NCBI GenBank assembly: GCA_050049775.1
Contig: JASFVP010000009.1
Location: 17,199 to 81,198, forward strand
DNA: 64,000 bases
Origin: JABDQZ01 sp050049775
Lineage (GTDB): Bacteria > Pseudomonadota > Gammaproteobacteria > Chromatiales > Chromatiaceae
Reading direction: 5' to 3'
Shown: positions 25,020 to 34,656 of the stretch, piece after piece
Position numbering within the stretch: the stretch's first letter is position 1
Layout of the letters: the number at the start of each line of letters is the position of its first letter
Translations under genes and position numbers: made by a program
Notes under the pieces: model-generated
The model's input: only the letters and a program-made list of their open reading frames with translations
What the model was told of the DNA's origin: nothing
Databases searched by the model: none

Positions 25020-28000
25020 ATGAAGCGATCAGGTCATACCGGACAGTTTCTGATGTTCATGCTGCTGATCTGCACAGCCTTGCTGGTGCCGCTCAACAGT
25101 CTGGCCGCGCCTGCTGAAAAAGTCACCATTCAACTGAAATGGCAGCACCAGTTCCAGTTCGCCGGCTATTACGCTGCGTTGGAAAAAGGCTTTTATGCCG
25201 AACAGGGTCTGGATGTCGAACTGCGCGAACGCAGCAACAGCAGCCCCTACATCGACGAAGTCGTCGCCGGCAAGGCGCAGTATGGCGTGGCCGATACCAG
25301 CTTGCTATTGGCACGCATGCAGGGCCAGCCGGTCGTCTTGCTGGCGCAAATCTTCCAGCATTCGCCGGTGGTGCTGATCACGCGCAAGGACTCCGACATC
25401 CGCCGCCCGTATGAACTGGCCGGCAAACGCATCATGTATGACAGTAAGGGCCAGGGCGATGCACCGCTGACGGCCATGTTGCTGGACTCACTCGGCAGCC
25501 TCGGCAAGGTCACCACCACGGAGCACAGTTTTCGCCACGAAGATCTGATTGAAGGCAAGGTGGATGCCATCGAAGGCGATCTCACCACACAGCCATACTG
25601 GTTTGACCAGCGTGGCGTGGCGATCAACATCATCGATCCGCGCGACTATGGCATTGATTTCTACGGAGACAACCTGTTCACCACGGAGCAGGAAATCCGC
25701 CAGCATCCGCAACGTGTAAAAAAGCTGCTGGAAGCGACGCTCAAGGGCTGGCGTTACGCCCTCGAACACCAGGGTGAAATCATTGACCTGATCCTGGACA
25801 AATACAACAGCCAGCAACTCAGTCGCGATTTTCTCGAATACGAAGCGCAGGAAACCACAAAGATGATTGCCCCGGGCTTTATCAAGCTGGGCAGCTTTGC
25901 CAGCTCGCGCTTTCAGAAAATTGCTGAAGCCTATGCACGCCTGGGTTTTAAAAGTCAGGACAATATTGACGATGAATTCTTTTTCAACACCGGCAGTGTC
26001 AGCCTGCAGCTGAGTGATGCCGAACAACAGTGGCTGGCAAAGCACAAGAAAATCCGGTTTGGCGCTGACCCAAGCTGGCCGCCGTATGATTATGTCGACA
26101 ACAGCGGTAACCACCAGGGCCTGATTGCCGAAATTTTGCACCAGATCAATGCCCGGCTTGACGTACCTCTGGAACGTGTTCCCAACCTGAGCTGGCCGCA
26201 GGTCTTGCAAGGCTTGCACGAGCGCAGCCTGGACATGGCCTCGTTGTGCGCAAGAACGCCGCAACGCGACAAGTACCTGTCCTATTCCACTCCGGTGACG
26301 ACTTCGCACTGGGTGATCGTCACACAAACCGGTCATCCGCCGGTGCGCAAGCTCGAAGATCTGATCAACAAGCGCGTCGGTGTCAGCAGTGGTTATGCCG
26401 TCGCCGAGCAGATTCGGAGAGAGCATAGCTCCATTACGATCCAGGAAAGCCCCGGCCCGGAAGCCGGTTTACGCGCCGTCGCGACCGGAGTGACCGACGC
26501 CTACGTCGGTTATCTCGGCAGTGTGGCCCACCTGATCAAGAAACGCGGTTTGTCCAACCTGAAGATTGCATCTGGCACGAATTTCGATGCCGTACCACTG
26601 CATATCTGCGTGCGCTCAGACGCACCGGAGTTGCTGTCCATCATCAACAAAGGCCTGCAACAGATTTCCAGCCCGGAAATGGATGCTATCATCAACCGCT
26701 GGTTGCCCTTGCAAATCGACGATATCGCTAAGGAGAACATTGAGTTTGACCTGGCGATCGTCATTGCCAGCATGTCGCTGCTGATTTTTTCAGCCGTCGT
26801 GATGCTGATGTACATTGCAAGCCGTCGGGACGACCTCGCCACGCGCTTTGGCTCGTCAGGTTTCAGGCGTGGTCTGATCATCGGCCAGGCCGTGTTTGTC
26901 GTATTACTGATTCTGCTGGCCTGGACGATTCTTGAATACAATCGCCGCCAACTGGCCGACGCCAAGCAGGTTGAAATTGAAACCATGCTCGGTACAACGG
27001 CTGAACGCCTGCATGTCTGGAAAAACACACAGCAATTGCTGCTGGAACAAATTGCCCGCAACCAGAAACTGGTTGCCATCACCGAGGAACTACTGACGGT
27101 TCCCGTCAGACTCGACGATCTGAAAAACTCTGCGGCACTGGCCCGGGCGCGCGAGTTTGACCGTGTCTTCCTGCAGAGTTTCGGCGATCTTGGTTTCTTT
27201 ATCATCAATCCTGAGCGCAGCAACATCGGTTCAATGCGCGACAGCAATCTCGGCCAGACCAATCTCATCCAGCAACAAAAACCGGATTTGCTGAACCGAG
27301 CTTTCCAGGGAGAAACCGTCTTCATTCCCCCCATCGATTCCGATGTGGTGCTGGATGACAAGCCGCAGGACAACAGCGCCATCATTCCAACCATGTTTTT
27401 TGCGGCGCCGATACGCAATCACCGGGGAGAAGTGATTGCCGTTCTGACCAAACGCATGGACCCGCAACAATCGTTTTCACAAGTGCTGCTATCCGGTCGG
27501 TTTGGTCAGACCGGCGAAACCTATGCCTTCGATCGTGCCGGGCAGATGCTGTCAGAAAGCCGCTTTACCCAGCAGCTCATCGAGATTGGTCTGCTACAGC
27601 CCAAACAGGGCAGCATCCTCAACCTCCAGCTACGTGACCCGGGTGGCAACCTGTTGAGTGGTCACCGTGCCATGCGGCCAAGGACAACCCGGCCATTGAC
27701 GCAGATGGCTGCCAGTGCCATACAGGGCAACAGCGGCAACAACATGTCCGGCTATCGTGACTATCGCGGTGTCGAAGTGGTCGGCACCTGGCTCTGGGAT
27801 GATGACCTGAACATCGGCCTGACCAGTGAGGTGGATAAAGAAGAAATCTTTGCCCCGTACGTTGTCATGCAATGGACGGTTTTCGGGGTACTGGGCCTGG
27901 TGCTGATTATTGCCGTGTCCGGCACCACCTTCACCCTGCTGGTCGGTGAAAAAGCCAGCCATGCCCTGCGCCGCACACGTGATGAACTGGAAGCCCGGGT

Positions 28001-30197
28001 TTCCGATCGTACCGAGGCGCTGGAAAAAGAAGTCCTGGCGCGCAAACGTGCGGCACGGGAACTGCGGCAGTTCAAAAATACACTCGACCAGACACTCGAC
28101 TGCGTGTTCATGTTCGACGCCGACCGTTTGCAGTTCTTTTATGCCAATGAAGGTGCCTTGCAACAGGTCGGTTACACCCGTGAGGAGTTGCACCATATGC
28201 ATCCTTACGACATCAAACCGTACTTTACTGAAACCGAACTGCGCAAGGTCATCACACCGCTGCGCGACAGTCGCCAGACTACACTGACCTTTGAAACCGT
28301 GCACCAGCACAAGAATGGCGAGCTCATTCCGGTGGAAATATTCCTGCAATACATGCAGCCGGAAAACCAGCCGCCACATTATGTGGCGATTGTGCGAAAC
28401 ATCACCGAGCGCAGGCAGTTACAGGAAAAACTCACCCAGCAAAAAAAGCTGCTCGACATGTTGCACCGGTCAACCACCAGCTTTGTTGAAAAAGGTGATT
28501 TCGGCAAAGCCATGAACGACATGCTCGACACCCTGCTGGAACTGACCGACAGTGCATACGGTTTTACCGGTGAAGTGCTGCTTGACGAACAGGGCAAGCC
28601 GTATCTGCAAACGCATGCCATCACCAATATCGCCTGGAACAAGGAAACCGAAGAAATGTTTGAGCAATTCAAACAGAAAGGCCTGGAATTCCACAATCTC
28701 GACACCCTGTTCGGCCATGTGATGACATCGCGTGATGTGGTCATCAGCAACCAGCCGGATTCCGACCCGCGTGCCGGCGGCATGCCATCCGGTCACCCCG
28801 AGATGACGGGCTTCCTCGGCGCACCGATTTTCTACGGTGAAGAACTCGTCGGCATGTACGGCATTGCCAACCGTCCGGGTGGATACGATGAAAACGTGCT
28901 GAACTTGTTGCGCCCGTTTGACACCACCTATGGTGTACTGATTCATTCCAAACGCATGGCAGAGCTGGAGCAAAGCAACCGCATCGAACTGGTTGAAGCC
29001 AAGGAATCGGCGGAACGCGCCAACCGCGCCAAGTCCGAGTTCCTTTCCAGCATGAGCCACGAGTTGCGCACTCCGCTTAACGCCATTCTGGGCTTCTCCC
29101 AGTTGTTTGAGTACGAAACCGGCCTGAGCGACGAACAAAAAGACAACGCCAGGGAAATCTACAATGCCGGCTCACATTTGCTGTCACTGATCAACGACGT
29201 GCTGGATCTGGCGAAAATCGAGGCCGGCCACATGCAATTAAGCATCGAACAGGTATCGGTGAAATCCGTTCTGAATGAGTGTCGGGTGCTGGTCACTCCG
29301 GTCGCCAATGCCCATCAGATCGAACTTTCCGATCTCCCGGCCGAGTGTGACCATGTGCTGGTTGAAGCCGATTTCACCCGCCTCAAGCAGGTGCTGCTCA
29401 ACCTGTTGTCCAACGCCATCAAGTACAACCGTGAGCATGGCTCTGTCAGCATCCAATGCAACCCCAACCGCAACGGCTATGCACGCATCAGCATCGTCGA
29501 CACCGGCGTCGGCATTGCACAGGACAAACAACATGAACTGTTCCAGCCGTTCAATCGCCTCGGCGCCCAGTTCAGCAGCACCGAAGGCACCGGCATTGGC
29601 CTGGTGATCACCAAACAACTGGTTGAGCTGATGCACGGTCGCATTGGCCTCAGCAGTATCGCCAATGAAGGCTCCACCTTCTGGGTGGAACTTAAACTGT
29701 CGGCTACAACGACTACAGATGCCCCACTGACCATTGATGCAACACCGGAAAGCGTCGCAGCAAATGAGCAGAATGACGATCAGCAAGCCAGGATACTGAT
29801 TGCAGAAGACAACCCCGCCAATCAGATGGTCATGCAACAACAGATGCAACTGCTTGGTTACCAGGCAACATTGGTCGAGGATGGCGAACAAGCCTGGCAG
29901 CTCTGGCAAACCGGCCAATACGACCTTTTACTTACCGATATCCAGATGCCGAACATGAACGGCTATGAACTGGTTGCCCGCATACGTTCCGAAAAACAGC
30001 AAGGAGGCGCACACAAACCGGTTATCGCCATCACCGCCAACGCCATGGCCGAAGATGCACAACGCTGTCTGGACAGCGGCATGGACGATTACATTGCGAA
30101 ACCGGTGAACCTCGATGATTTGCGTCGGGTGCTGGAAAAATGGTTTGTCACAGGCGGTGAGCCTGCATCGGACGATGACCGTTCGAGCAATGAATAA
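25020..30197 (+). CDS. Hybrid histidine kinase with two fused periplasmic binding domains
   Basis: Giant sensor of 1725 aa. Order: signal peptide (1-30); NMT1/THI5-type binding domain (about 35-300, KWQHQFQFAGYYAALEKGFY); SBP_bac_3 domain (about 336-560, IRFGADPSWPPYDYVD); membrane segments at about 577-599 and 617-640; double-Cache-like periplasmic sensor (about 640-945); membrane segment about 947-975; coil; PAS (about 1020-1130); GAF-type domain (about 1150-1310); HisKA with His1347 in SHELRTP; HATPase (about 1450-1560); receiver with Asp1640 in LLTDIQMPNMNG. Likely senses small amines, amino acids or pyrimidine-like ligands directly through the fused binding proteins. No Hpt or DNA-binding output. 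The next gene overlaps its end by 8 bases and has an Hpt domain. Confidence 0.9.
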   Translation: MKRSGHTGQFLMFMLLICTALLVPLNSLAAPAEKVTIQLKWQHQFQFAGYYAALEKGFYAEQGLDVELRERSNSSPYIDEVVAGKAQYGVADTSLLLARMQGQPVVLLAQIFQHSPVVLITRKDSDIRRPYELAGKRIMYDSKGQGDAPLTAMLLDSLGSLGKVTTTEHSFRHEDLIEGKVDAIEGDLTTQPYWFDQRGVAINIIDPRDYGIDFYGDNLFTTEQEIRQHPQRVKKLLEATLKGWRYALEHQGEIIDLILDKYNSQQLSRDFLEYEAQETTKMIAPGFIKLGSFASSRFQKIAEAYARLGFKSQDNIDDEFFFNTGSVSLQLSDAEQQWLAKHKKIRFGADPSWPPYDYVDNSGNHQGLIAEILHQINARLDVPLERVPNLSWPQVLQGLHERSLDMASLCARTPQRDKYLSYSTPVTTSHWVIVTQTGHPPVRKLEDLINKRVGVSSGYAVAEQIRREHSSITIQESPGPEAGLRAVATGVTDAYVGYLGSVAHLIKKRGLSNLKIASGTNFDAVPLHICVRSDAPELLSIINKGLQQISSPEMDAIINRWLPLQIDDIAKENIEFDLAIVIASMSLLIFSAVVMLMYIASRRDDLATRFGSSGFRRGLIIGQAVFVVLLILLAWTILEYNRRQLADAKQVEIETMLGTTAERLHVWKNTQQLLLEQIARNQKLVAITEELLTVPVRLDDLKNSAALARAREFDRVFLQSFGDLGFFIINPERSNIGSMRDSNLGQTNLIQQQKPDLLNRAFQGETVFIPPIDSDVVLDDKPQDNSAIIPTMFFAAPIRNHRGEVIAVLTKRMDPQQSFSQVLLSGRFGQTGETYAFDRAGQMLSESRFTQQLIEIGLLQPKQGSILNLQLRDPGGNLLSGHRAMRPRTTRPLTQMAASAIQGNSGNNMSGYRDYRGVEVVGTWLWDDDLNIGLTSEVDKEEIFAPYVVMQWTVFGVLGLVLIIAVSGTTFTLLVGEKASHALRRTRDELEARVSDRTEALEKEVLARKRAARELRQFKNTLDQTLDCVFMFDADRLQFFYANEGALQQVGYTREELHHMHPYDIKPYFTETELRKVITPLRDSRQTTLTFETVHQHKNGELIPVEIFLQYMQPENQPPHYVAIVRNITERRQLQEKLTQQKKLLDMLHRSTTSFVEKGDFGKAMNDMLDTLLELTDSAYGFTGEVLLDEQGKPYLQTHAITNIAWNKETEEMFEQFKQKGLEFHNLDTLFGHVMTSRDVVISNQPDSDPRAGGMPSGHPEMTGFLGAPIFYGEELVGMYGIANRPGGYDENVLNLLRPFDTTYGVLIHSKRMAELEQSNRIELVEAKESAERANRAKSEFLSSMSHELRTPLNAILGFSQLFEYETGLSDEQKDNAREIYNAGSHLLSLINDVLDLAKIEAGHMQLSIEQVSVKSVLNECRVLVTPVANAHQIELSDLPAECDHVLVEADFTRLKQVLLNLLSNAIKYNREHGSVSIQCNPNRNGYARISIVDTGVGIAQDKQHELFQPFNRLGAQFSSTEGTGIGLVITKQLVELMHGRIGLSSIANEGSTFWVELKLSATTTTDAPLTIDATPESVAANEQNDDQQARILIAEDNPANQMVMQQQMQLLGYQATLVEDGEQAWQLWQTGQYDLLLTDIQMPNMNGYELVARIRSEKQQGGAHKPVIAITANAMAEDAQRCLDSGMDDYIAKPVNLDDLRRVLEKWFVTGGEPASDDDRSSNE

Positions 30198-32110
30198 CAC
30201 GGCGCAGCAAGCAAAGACTATGGACGACAGAACCAACATGGACAACCTGCAGCAACAGACAAACGACCAGGACCAGGACATTGATGCCTTGGTATATGCT
30301 GAACGCGTGCGTCTGCTGTACTCATCGACGGTACTGGCGGCGCTGGCCATTTTCGCCACTTCAGGCTCGGTTGGCTTTCTGCTCAACAATCTCATCGCCG
30401 ACAAACTGCTGTTCGGCTGGCTGGCGTTCATGTTGCTGGTGGCCAGCTCACGCCTGAGCCTGTATTTCATATTCCGGCTCAAACCCGATACCCACACCAG
30501 CCCGATCTGGGGCCTGCTGCAGACCCTGATGGCCTTGCTCACCGGCGCCGGCTGGGGCGTGGCCGCACTGGCATTTATTCCAGGCAGTGATGCCGTCTAC
30601 CAGATGGCGGTCGCGCTGGTCATCGTCGCGTTTTCGGCCGGCGCCTTGACCACCCAGTTCCCGTTACCACAAGCGCTGGCCGCCATTTTTTTCCCGGCCA
30701 TACTGCCACTCACCTATATTGCGTTCTCAGTTGGCGGCGCCCTGTTCAACCTGCTGGGCATCATGCTGGTGGTGTTCATTCTGTTTATCATTGGTGCTGC
30801 GCGCCGTTTGCATCACCTGCTGATCAAGTCGTTGCGTTTTCGTTTTGAAAACGCCGCCCTGGCGCAACACCTGCAACAGGAAAAACAGGCCACCGAACAA
30901 CTCAATGACATATTGCAGGATGAAATTCGCGTCCGACAACAAACCGAGCAGCATCTGATCGAGGCCAAAAAAGAGGCCGAACAGGCCAGTCAGGCGAAAT
31001 CGGAATTCCTCTCCAGCATGAGCCACGAGTTGCGTACGCCACTCAACGCCATTCTGGGTTTCTCGCAACTGTTCGAATATGAAAACAGCCTGAGTGATGA
31101 TCTCAAGGAAAATGCCCGGGAAATTTACCATGCCGGCACCCACCTGCTGTCGCTGATCAATGAAGTGCTCGACCTGGCCAAAATCGAGGCTGGCCAGATG
31201 GAAGTCAGCATGGAAAGCGTTCCGCTGACCAACGTCTTGAATGATTGCGTCGTGCTGGTCACACCACTGGCCAATGCCCACAATGTTGAGTTGTCCGACA
31301 GGCCAGACAACTGCACACCACTGCAAGTGGAAGCGGATTTCACGCGTCTCAAACAGGTCCTGCTCAATCTATTATCGAATGCGATCAAATACAACCGTGA
31401 CCAGGGCAGCGTGCATATTCAGTGCGCCCAGATGGATACAGGTTACACCCGCATCAGCATCACCGATACCGGCCGCGGTATTGCCGAAGATCAGCTGCAG
31501 GATCTGTTCCAGCCATTTAACCGCCTCGGCGCCCAGTTCAGCAATACCGAAGGCACCGGCATCGGCCTGATCATCACCAAACAACTGGTCGAATTGATGC
31601 AGGGCCGCATCGGTGTGGTCAGCACCAGTGGTCAGGGTTCGACTTTCTGGGTTGAATTCAGGACAATAGACAGCATCGCTAGCGATGCCGACATAACCAG
31701 TAGCGAGCAGATCGCTACGCATGACAACAACCGTGAGGCAGACAACGAACCCGTGCGCATCCTGATTGCAGAAGACAACAGCGCCAATCAACTGGTGATG
31801 CAACAGCAAATGAAATTGCTGGGTTATGCAGCCGACCTGGTTGAAGATGGCGAACAGGCTTGGCAAAAATTGCAGTCGGGACAGTATGACCTGCTATTGA
31901 CTGATGTGCAGATGCCCAACCTGGACGGCTATGAACTGATCGCCCGCATCCGCGCCGCCGAACAACACAGCGGACAGCATCTGCCGGTTGTTGCAATCAC
32001 CGCCAACGCCATGGCCGATGATGCACAACGTTGCCTCGACAGCGGTATGGATGCCTACATCGCCAAGCCCGTCGATATGAATGAGTTGCGTTCCACCATC
32101 GAGGCATGGT
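29023..32110 (+). repeat. Tandem paralogous HisKA-HATPase-REC modules
   Basis: The segment from about 29023 to 30150 (first kinase) and from about 30991 to 32100 (second kinase) encode nearly collinear transmitter and receiver domains, sharing long blocks such as EFLSSMSHELRTPLNAILGF, VEADFTRLKQVLLNLLSNAI and GMD-YIAKPV. DNA similarity is high by eye. This is a diverged tandem duplication in which only the sensor parts and the Hpt differ. Confidence 0.8.
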
Positions 32111-32532
32111 TACCGGCAAGCACAAACGAGACAGATGCAGCTGCTGCCAGCGGCGGTGCCTACTCCCTGACACCCGAGAGAGACATGCAAAACAAGGCCG
32201 TCGATATTTCCATGTTGCAAAGACTGGTCGGAGACAATCCGGAAAAACATTGCGCCTTGTTCAACACCTTTATCAATTCCACGCCTGAAATCCTCGACAC
32301 ATTGATCGCAGGCCACATCAAACACGATACCAAAGTGGTCATGGCGCAAGCGCACAAACTCAAATCATCCGCCCGCAGCATGGGCGCCCATGAGCTGGCC
32401 GACACCTGTGAGTTGCTGGAAACCGCGGCCTCCCGCCAGGACTGGAGCGAAATCGATCGTCTCGCCCCTGCGCTGAAGGGCATGTTCAGCCGCATCAAAA
32501 ATTTCATGCAGGACTATTGCAGCCCGGCCTGA
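30190..32532 (+). CDS. Hybrid histidine kinase with membrane sensor, receiver and Hpt
   Basis: Protein of about 780 aa. N-terminal integral membrane sensor of about six helices (residues 45-215), coiled linker, HisKA with His279 (SHELRTP), HATPase (about 390-510), receiver with Asp572 (LLTDVQMPNLDG) and C-terminal Hpt with His722 (AQAHKLKSSARSMGA). All modules of a phosphorelay are present except a final response regulator. Its kinase-receiver core is a close paralogue of the upstream gene. Start uncertain: ATG 30190 overlaps the previous stop by 8 bases; ATG 30220 and 30238 are alternatives and none has a strong ribosome-binding site. A hairpin follows the stop. Confidence 0.88.
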   Translation: MNNTAQQAKTMDDRTNMDNLQQQTNDQDQDIDALVYAERVRLLYSSTVLAALAIFATSGSVGFLLNNLIADKLLFGWLAFMLLVASSRLSLYFIFRLKPDTHTSPIWGLLQTLMALLTGAGWGVAALAFIPGSDAVYQMAVALVIVAFSAGALTTQFPLPQALAAIFFPAILPLTYIAFSVGGALFNLLGIMLVVFILFIIGAARRLHHLLIKSLRFRFENAALAQHLQQEKQATEQLNDILQDEIRVRQQTEQHLIEAKKEAEQASQAKSEFLSSMSHELRTPLNAILGFSQLFEYENSLSDDLKENAREIYHAGTHLLSLINEVLDLAKIEAGQMEVSMESVPLTNVLNDCVVLVTPLANAHNVELSDRPDNCTPLQVEADFTRLKQVLLNLLSNAIKYNRDQGSVHIQCAQMDTGYTRISITDTGRGIAEDQLQDLFQPFNRLGAQFSNTEGTGIGLIITKQLVELMQGRIGVVSTSGQGSTFWVEFRTIDSIASDADITSSEQIATHDNNREADNEPVRILIAEDNSANQLVMQQQMKLLGYAADLVEDGEQAWQKLQSGQYDLLLTDVQMPNLDGYELIARIRAAEQHSGQHLPVVAITANAMADDAQRCLDSGMDAYIAKPVDMNELRSTIEAWLPASTNETDAAAASGGAYSLTPERDMQNKAVDISMLQRLVGDNPEKHCALFNTFINSTPEILDTLIAGHIKHDTKVVMAQAHKLKSSARSMGAHELADTCELLETAASRQDWSEIDRLAPALKGMFSRIKNFMQDYCSPA

Positions 32533-32566
32533 CCCGCTGTCTGGCAAACCTTGAATTCGGCAACAA

Positions 32567-32590
32567 AGCCCGGCGCGATCGCGCCGGGCT
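32567..32590. terminator. Perfect GC palindrome between kinase and DUF2061 genes
   Basis: AGCCCGGCGC and GCGCCGGGCT form a 10-bp stem around GATC, centred between two convergent stop codons. No strong T-run, so it is an intrinsic terminator of uncertain strength, possibly used from both sides. Confidence 0.6.
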
Positions 32591-32609
32591 GGCATTAACT
32601 GCTCATCGA

Positions 32610-32819
32610 CTACATCTGCCGGGCATAGTGCTGCGGTTCGGCCGTTGTGGCGGCTTTCATACGATTCCACACCTGTTCATGGAAATGGTAAGCAATAGTG
32701 TTGATCGCCGGCTCCACCAAGGCAATCGCCCCGCCGACCACCATGCTGCCGGTCATGACATAACCCACGGTGAAAGCCACGGTGAAGTGAACTGCTGCGA
32801 AACTCATTGTCTTGGTCAT
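32610..32819 (-). CDS. DUF2061 small membrane protein
   Basis: 69-aa protein of the DUF2061 family: MTKTMSFAAVHFTVAFTVGY, then GGAIALVEPAINTIAYHFHEQVW, with two hydrophobic segments. Members are predicted inner-membrane proteins of unknown role. AAGGAG stands 9 bases before ATG 32819; the in-frame upstream extension is rejected. A consensus Fur box lies about 100 bases upstream, so iron control is possible. Confidence 0.8.
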   Translation of the reverse strand: MTKTMSFAAVHFTVAFTVGYVMTGSMVVGGAIALVEPAINTIAYHFHEQVWNRMKAATTAEPQHYARQM

Positions 32820-32919
32820 GATCTCATCTCCTTTTCTGTGTGCCTGTTGCCACAAGCTGTAGACAAAGTATCGGCCCAGACAGATAAAAGGTAAAAACGT
32901 TTATTATGATTATTTCAAT

Positions 32920-32934
32920 TGATAATAATTATCA
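32920..32934. promoter_or_regulatory. Consensus Fur box
   Basis: TGATAATAATTATCA is a perfect 7-1-7 palindrome identical to the Fur consensus TGATAATNATTATCA. It lies 101 bases upstream of the DUF2061 start and about 520 bases before cfa, so its target is DUF2061 or something unrecognised in the gap. Confidence 0.8.
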
Positions 32935-33029
32935 TTAAAGGGAGGTAACCGCCTGTTCAAGCCCGCGCGCCGCGCAAACCGTTTTGTGGTGAAGCCGGCT
33001 GGCTGCTGGCTAAACCTGACCACGAACAT

Positions 33030-33076
33030 GATAGTTAACTACTATCGAGGCTTTATAAATTTACTATTTTTATAAT
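33030..33076 (+). promoter_or_regulatory. Operator-like dyad and promoter
   Basis: GATAGT (33030-33035) and ACTATC (33041-33046) flank TAACT, followed by TATAAT at 33071-33076. The arrangement resembles a regulator site next to a -10 element reading toward cfa, with a long leader of nearly 370 bases. Confidence 0.35.
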
Positions 33077-33456
33077 CGATTTCAGCGGGATATATTGATT
33101 CTGGATTAATACTCGGATTAACAATTTCAATGACATATCTGCATACAGCGCAACATCAGCAAACCTCGCAGCACGCGGCCGGCGTCTATGACAGTCCGTC
33201 CGCATTGCTGTGCCAGTCGACCGCTGCTGAGCAGTCGCCGGAACTGTGCTGGCTGGGCTGGGATGGCTGGGTCAGGGTGCTGCACAACAAAAGCACTTGT
33301 CGTGGCGATCACAATCGTCATAATAAAACCTGACAAGGACTATGGATTTAAGTCAGCAGACAACATTAAATCCGGACAGGCCGTCGGTCAGCATACCGAC
33401 TGAAAACCTGGGCAGTTATGACTTGCAACCTGTAAACCCACAGCCAAGGGGGTTTT

Positions 33457-34632
33457 ATGATGCAGCATTTCGACAAGGAATATTCCGCTTCTGAGCAGAC
33501 CGACATGGAAAGCCTGGAGCCACCAACAGTCTTGCACGAACTGGCCGCAATGGCCGGTGTGCGCTTCAACGGCGATGCGCCCTGGGATATCCAGGTGCGT
33601 GACCACGATGTCTATCGTCGCATTCTCACCCACGGCTCACTTGGCTTTGGCGAAAGTTATATGGATGAGCAATGGGACAGCCATTCCCTGGATGAATTGT
33701 TCCATCGCCTGCTCAGCGCCGACATTGACGAAAAACTGGTCGGCTGGGCGCGCGTGCGCCTGCTCGGCGACGTGTTACGCCACCGGCTCATGAATCTGCA
33801 GTCCAGCTCACGCGCCTTCCAGGTTGGCGAACAACACTATGACACCGGCAATGACATCTTCGAGGCCATGCTCGATTCGAGCATGAGTTATTCCTGCGCC
33901 TATTGGAAAGACACCGAGGACCTTGAGCAGGCGCAATGGAACAAGCTCGATATGATTTGCCGTAAACTCGAACTCAAACCCGGCGAAAAATTACTGGAAA
34001 TCGGTTGCGGCTGGGGTGGCCTGATGCGCCATGCCGCACAGCATTACGGCGCCGAAGTGCTTGGCATCACCGTATCGCGCGAACAGCAACAACTGGCCCA
34101 GCAACGCTGCCAGGGGCTGCCGGTGCGTATCGAGCTGATGGACTATCGCAAACTGCAGGGCAAGTTCGACAAGATTGTCTCGGTCGGTATGTTTGAACAC
34201 GTCGGCCAGAAAAATTATGCCACCTACTTCGATACCGTAGCAGACCTGCTCAAGGATGAAGGTCTGTTTCTGCTACACACCATCGGCATTTACAAAACCA
34301 CTAGCCGGGTCGATCCCTGGATCGACAAATACATTTTCCCGAACGGCAAATTACCATCGGCCGAAGAACTCGGTAACGCCCTGAACCATCGCCTGCTGAT
34401 TGAAGACTGGCACAATTTCGGTCAGGATTACGATCGCACGCTGATGGCCTGGTGGCAGCGCTTTGATGCGGCCTGGCCGTCGCTGGAACACAAATACGGC
34501 AAACGTTTCTACCGCATGTGGAAATATTATCTGCTCAGTTGCGCCGGTTTTTTCCGTGCCCGCCAGGGCCAGTTATGGCAATTGGTGCTGGGCAAACGTA
34601 CACGCAAGAGCCAATATCGTTCCATCCGTTGA
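33457..34632 (+). CDS. cfa: Cyclopropane-fatty-acyl-phospholipid synthase
   Basis: Membrane-associated SAM-dependent enzyme (391 aa) adding a methylene bridge to unsaturated acyl chains of phospholipids. N-terminal lipid-binding region with LTHGSLGFGESYMDEQWDS, then HYDTGNDIFEAMLDSSMSYS, SAM motif EIGCGWGGLMRHAA, GMFEHVGQKNY and the C-terminal KYYLLSCAGFFRARQGQLWQ. GGGGG stands close before ATG 33457. Such genes usually rise in stationary phase or stress. A small hypothetical gene follows at 24 bases. Confidence 0.93.
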   Translation: MMQHFDKEYSASEQTDMESLEPPTVLHELAAMAGVRFNGDAPWDIQVRDHDVYRRILTHGSLGFGESYMDEQWDSHSLDELFHRLLSADIDEKLVGWARVRLLGDVLRHRLMNLQSSSRAFQVGEQHYDTGNDIFEAMLDSSMSYSCAYWKDTEDLEQAQWNKLDMICRKLELKPGEKLLEIGCGWGGLMRHAAQHYGAEVLGITVSREQQQLAQQRCQGLPVRIELMDYRKLQGKFDKIVSVGMFEHVGQKNYATYFDTVADLLKDEGLFLLHTIGIYKTTSRVDPWIDKYIFPNGKLPSAEELGNALNHRLLIEDWHNFGQDYDRTLMAWWQRFDAAWPSLEHKYGKRFYRMWKYYLLSCAGFFRARQGQLWQLVLGKRTRKSQYRSIR

Positions 34633-34656
34633 CCTCCCACCCGACAGGTACTAACA

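Larger units (their letters stand above)
32820..33456. other. 637-base region with regulatory sites but no clear gene
   Basis: Between DUF2061 and cfa. It contains a perfect Fur box (32920-32934), an inverted repeat GATAGT-N5-ACTATC (33030-33046), a TATAAT hexamer at 33071-33076 and two GGATTAA direct repeats near 33103-33120. A 67-aa open frame at 33130-33333 has no ribosome-binding site or recognisable family. An iron-regulated small RNA or short peptide here is possible but no T-run terminator was seen. Confidence 0.5.

Noticed and set aside
33130..33333. 67-aa open frame in the Fur-box region
   Set aside because: No ribosome-binding site and Gln/His/Ser-rich random-looking sequence; kept only as a remark on the region.
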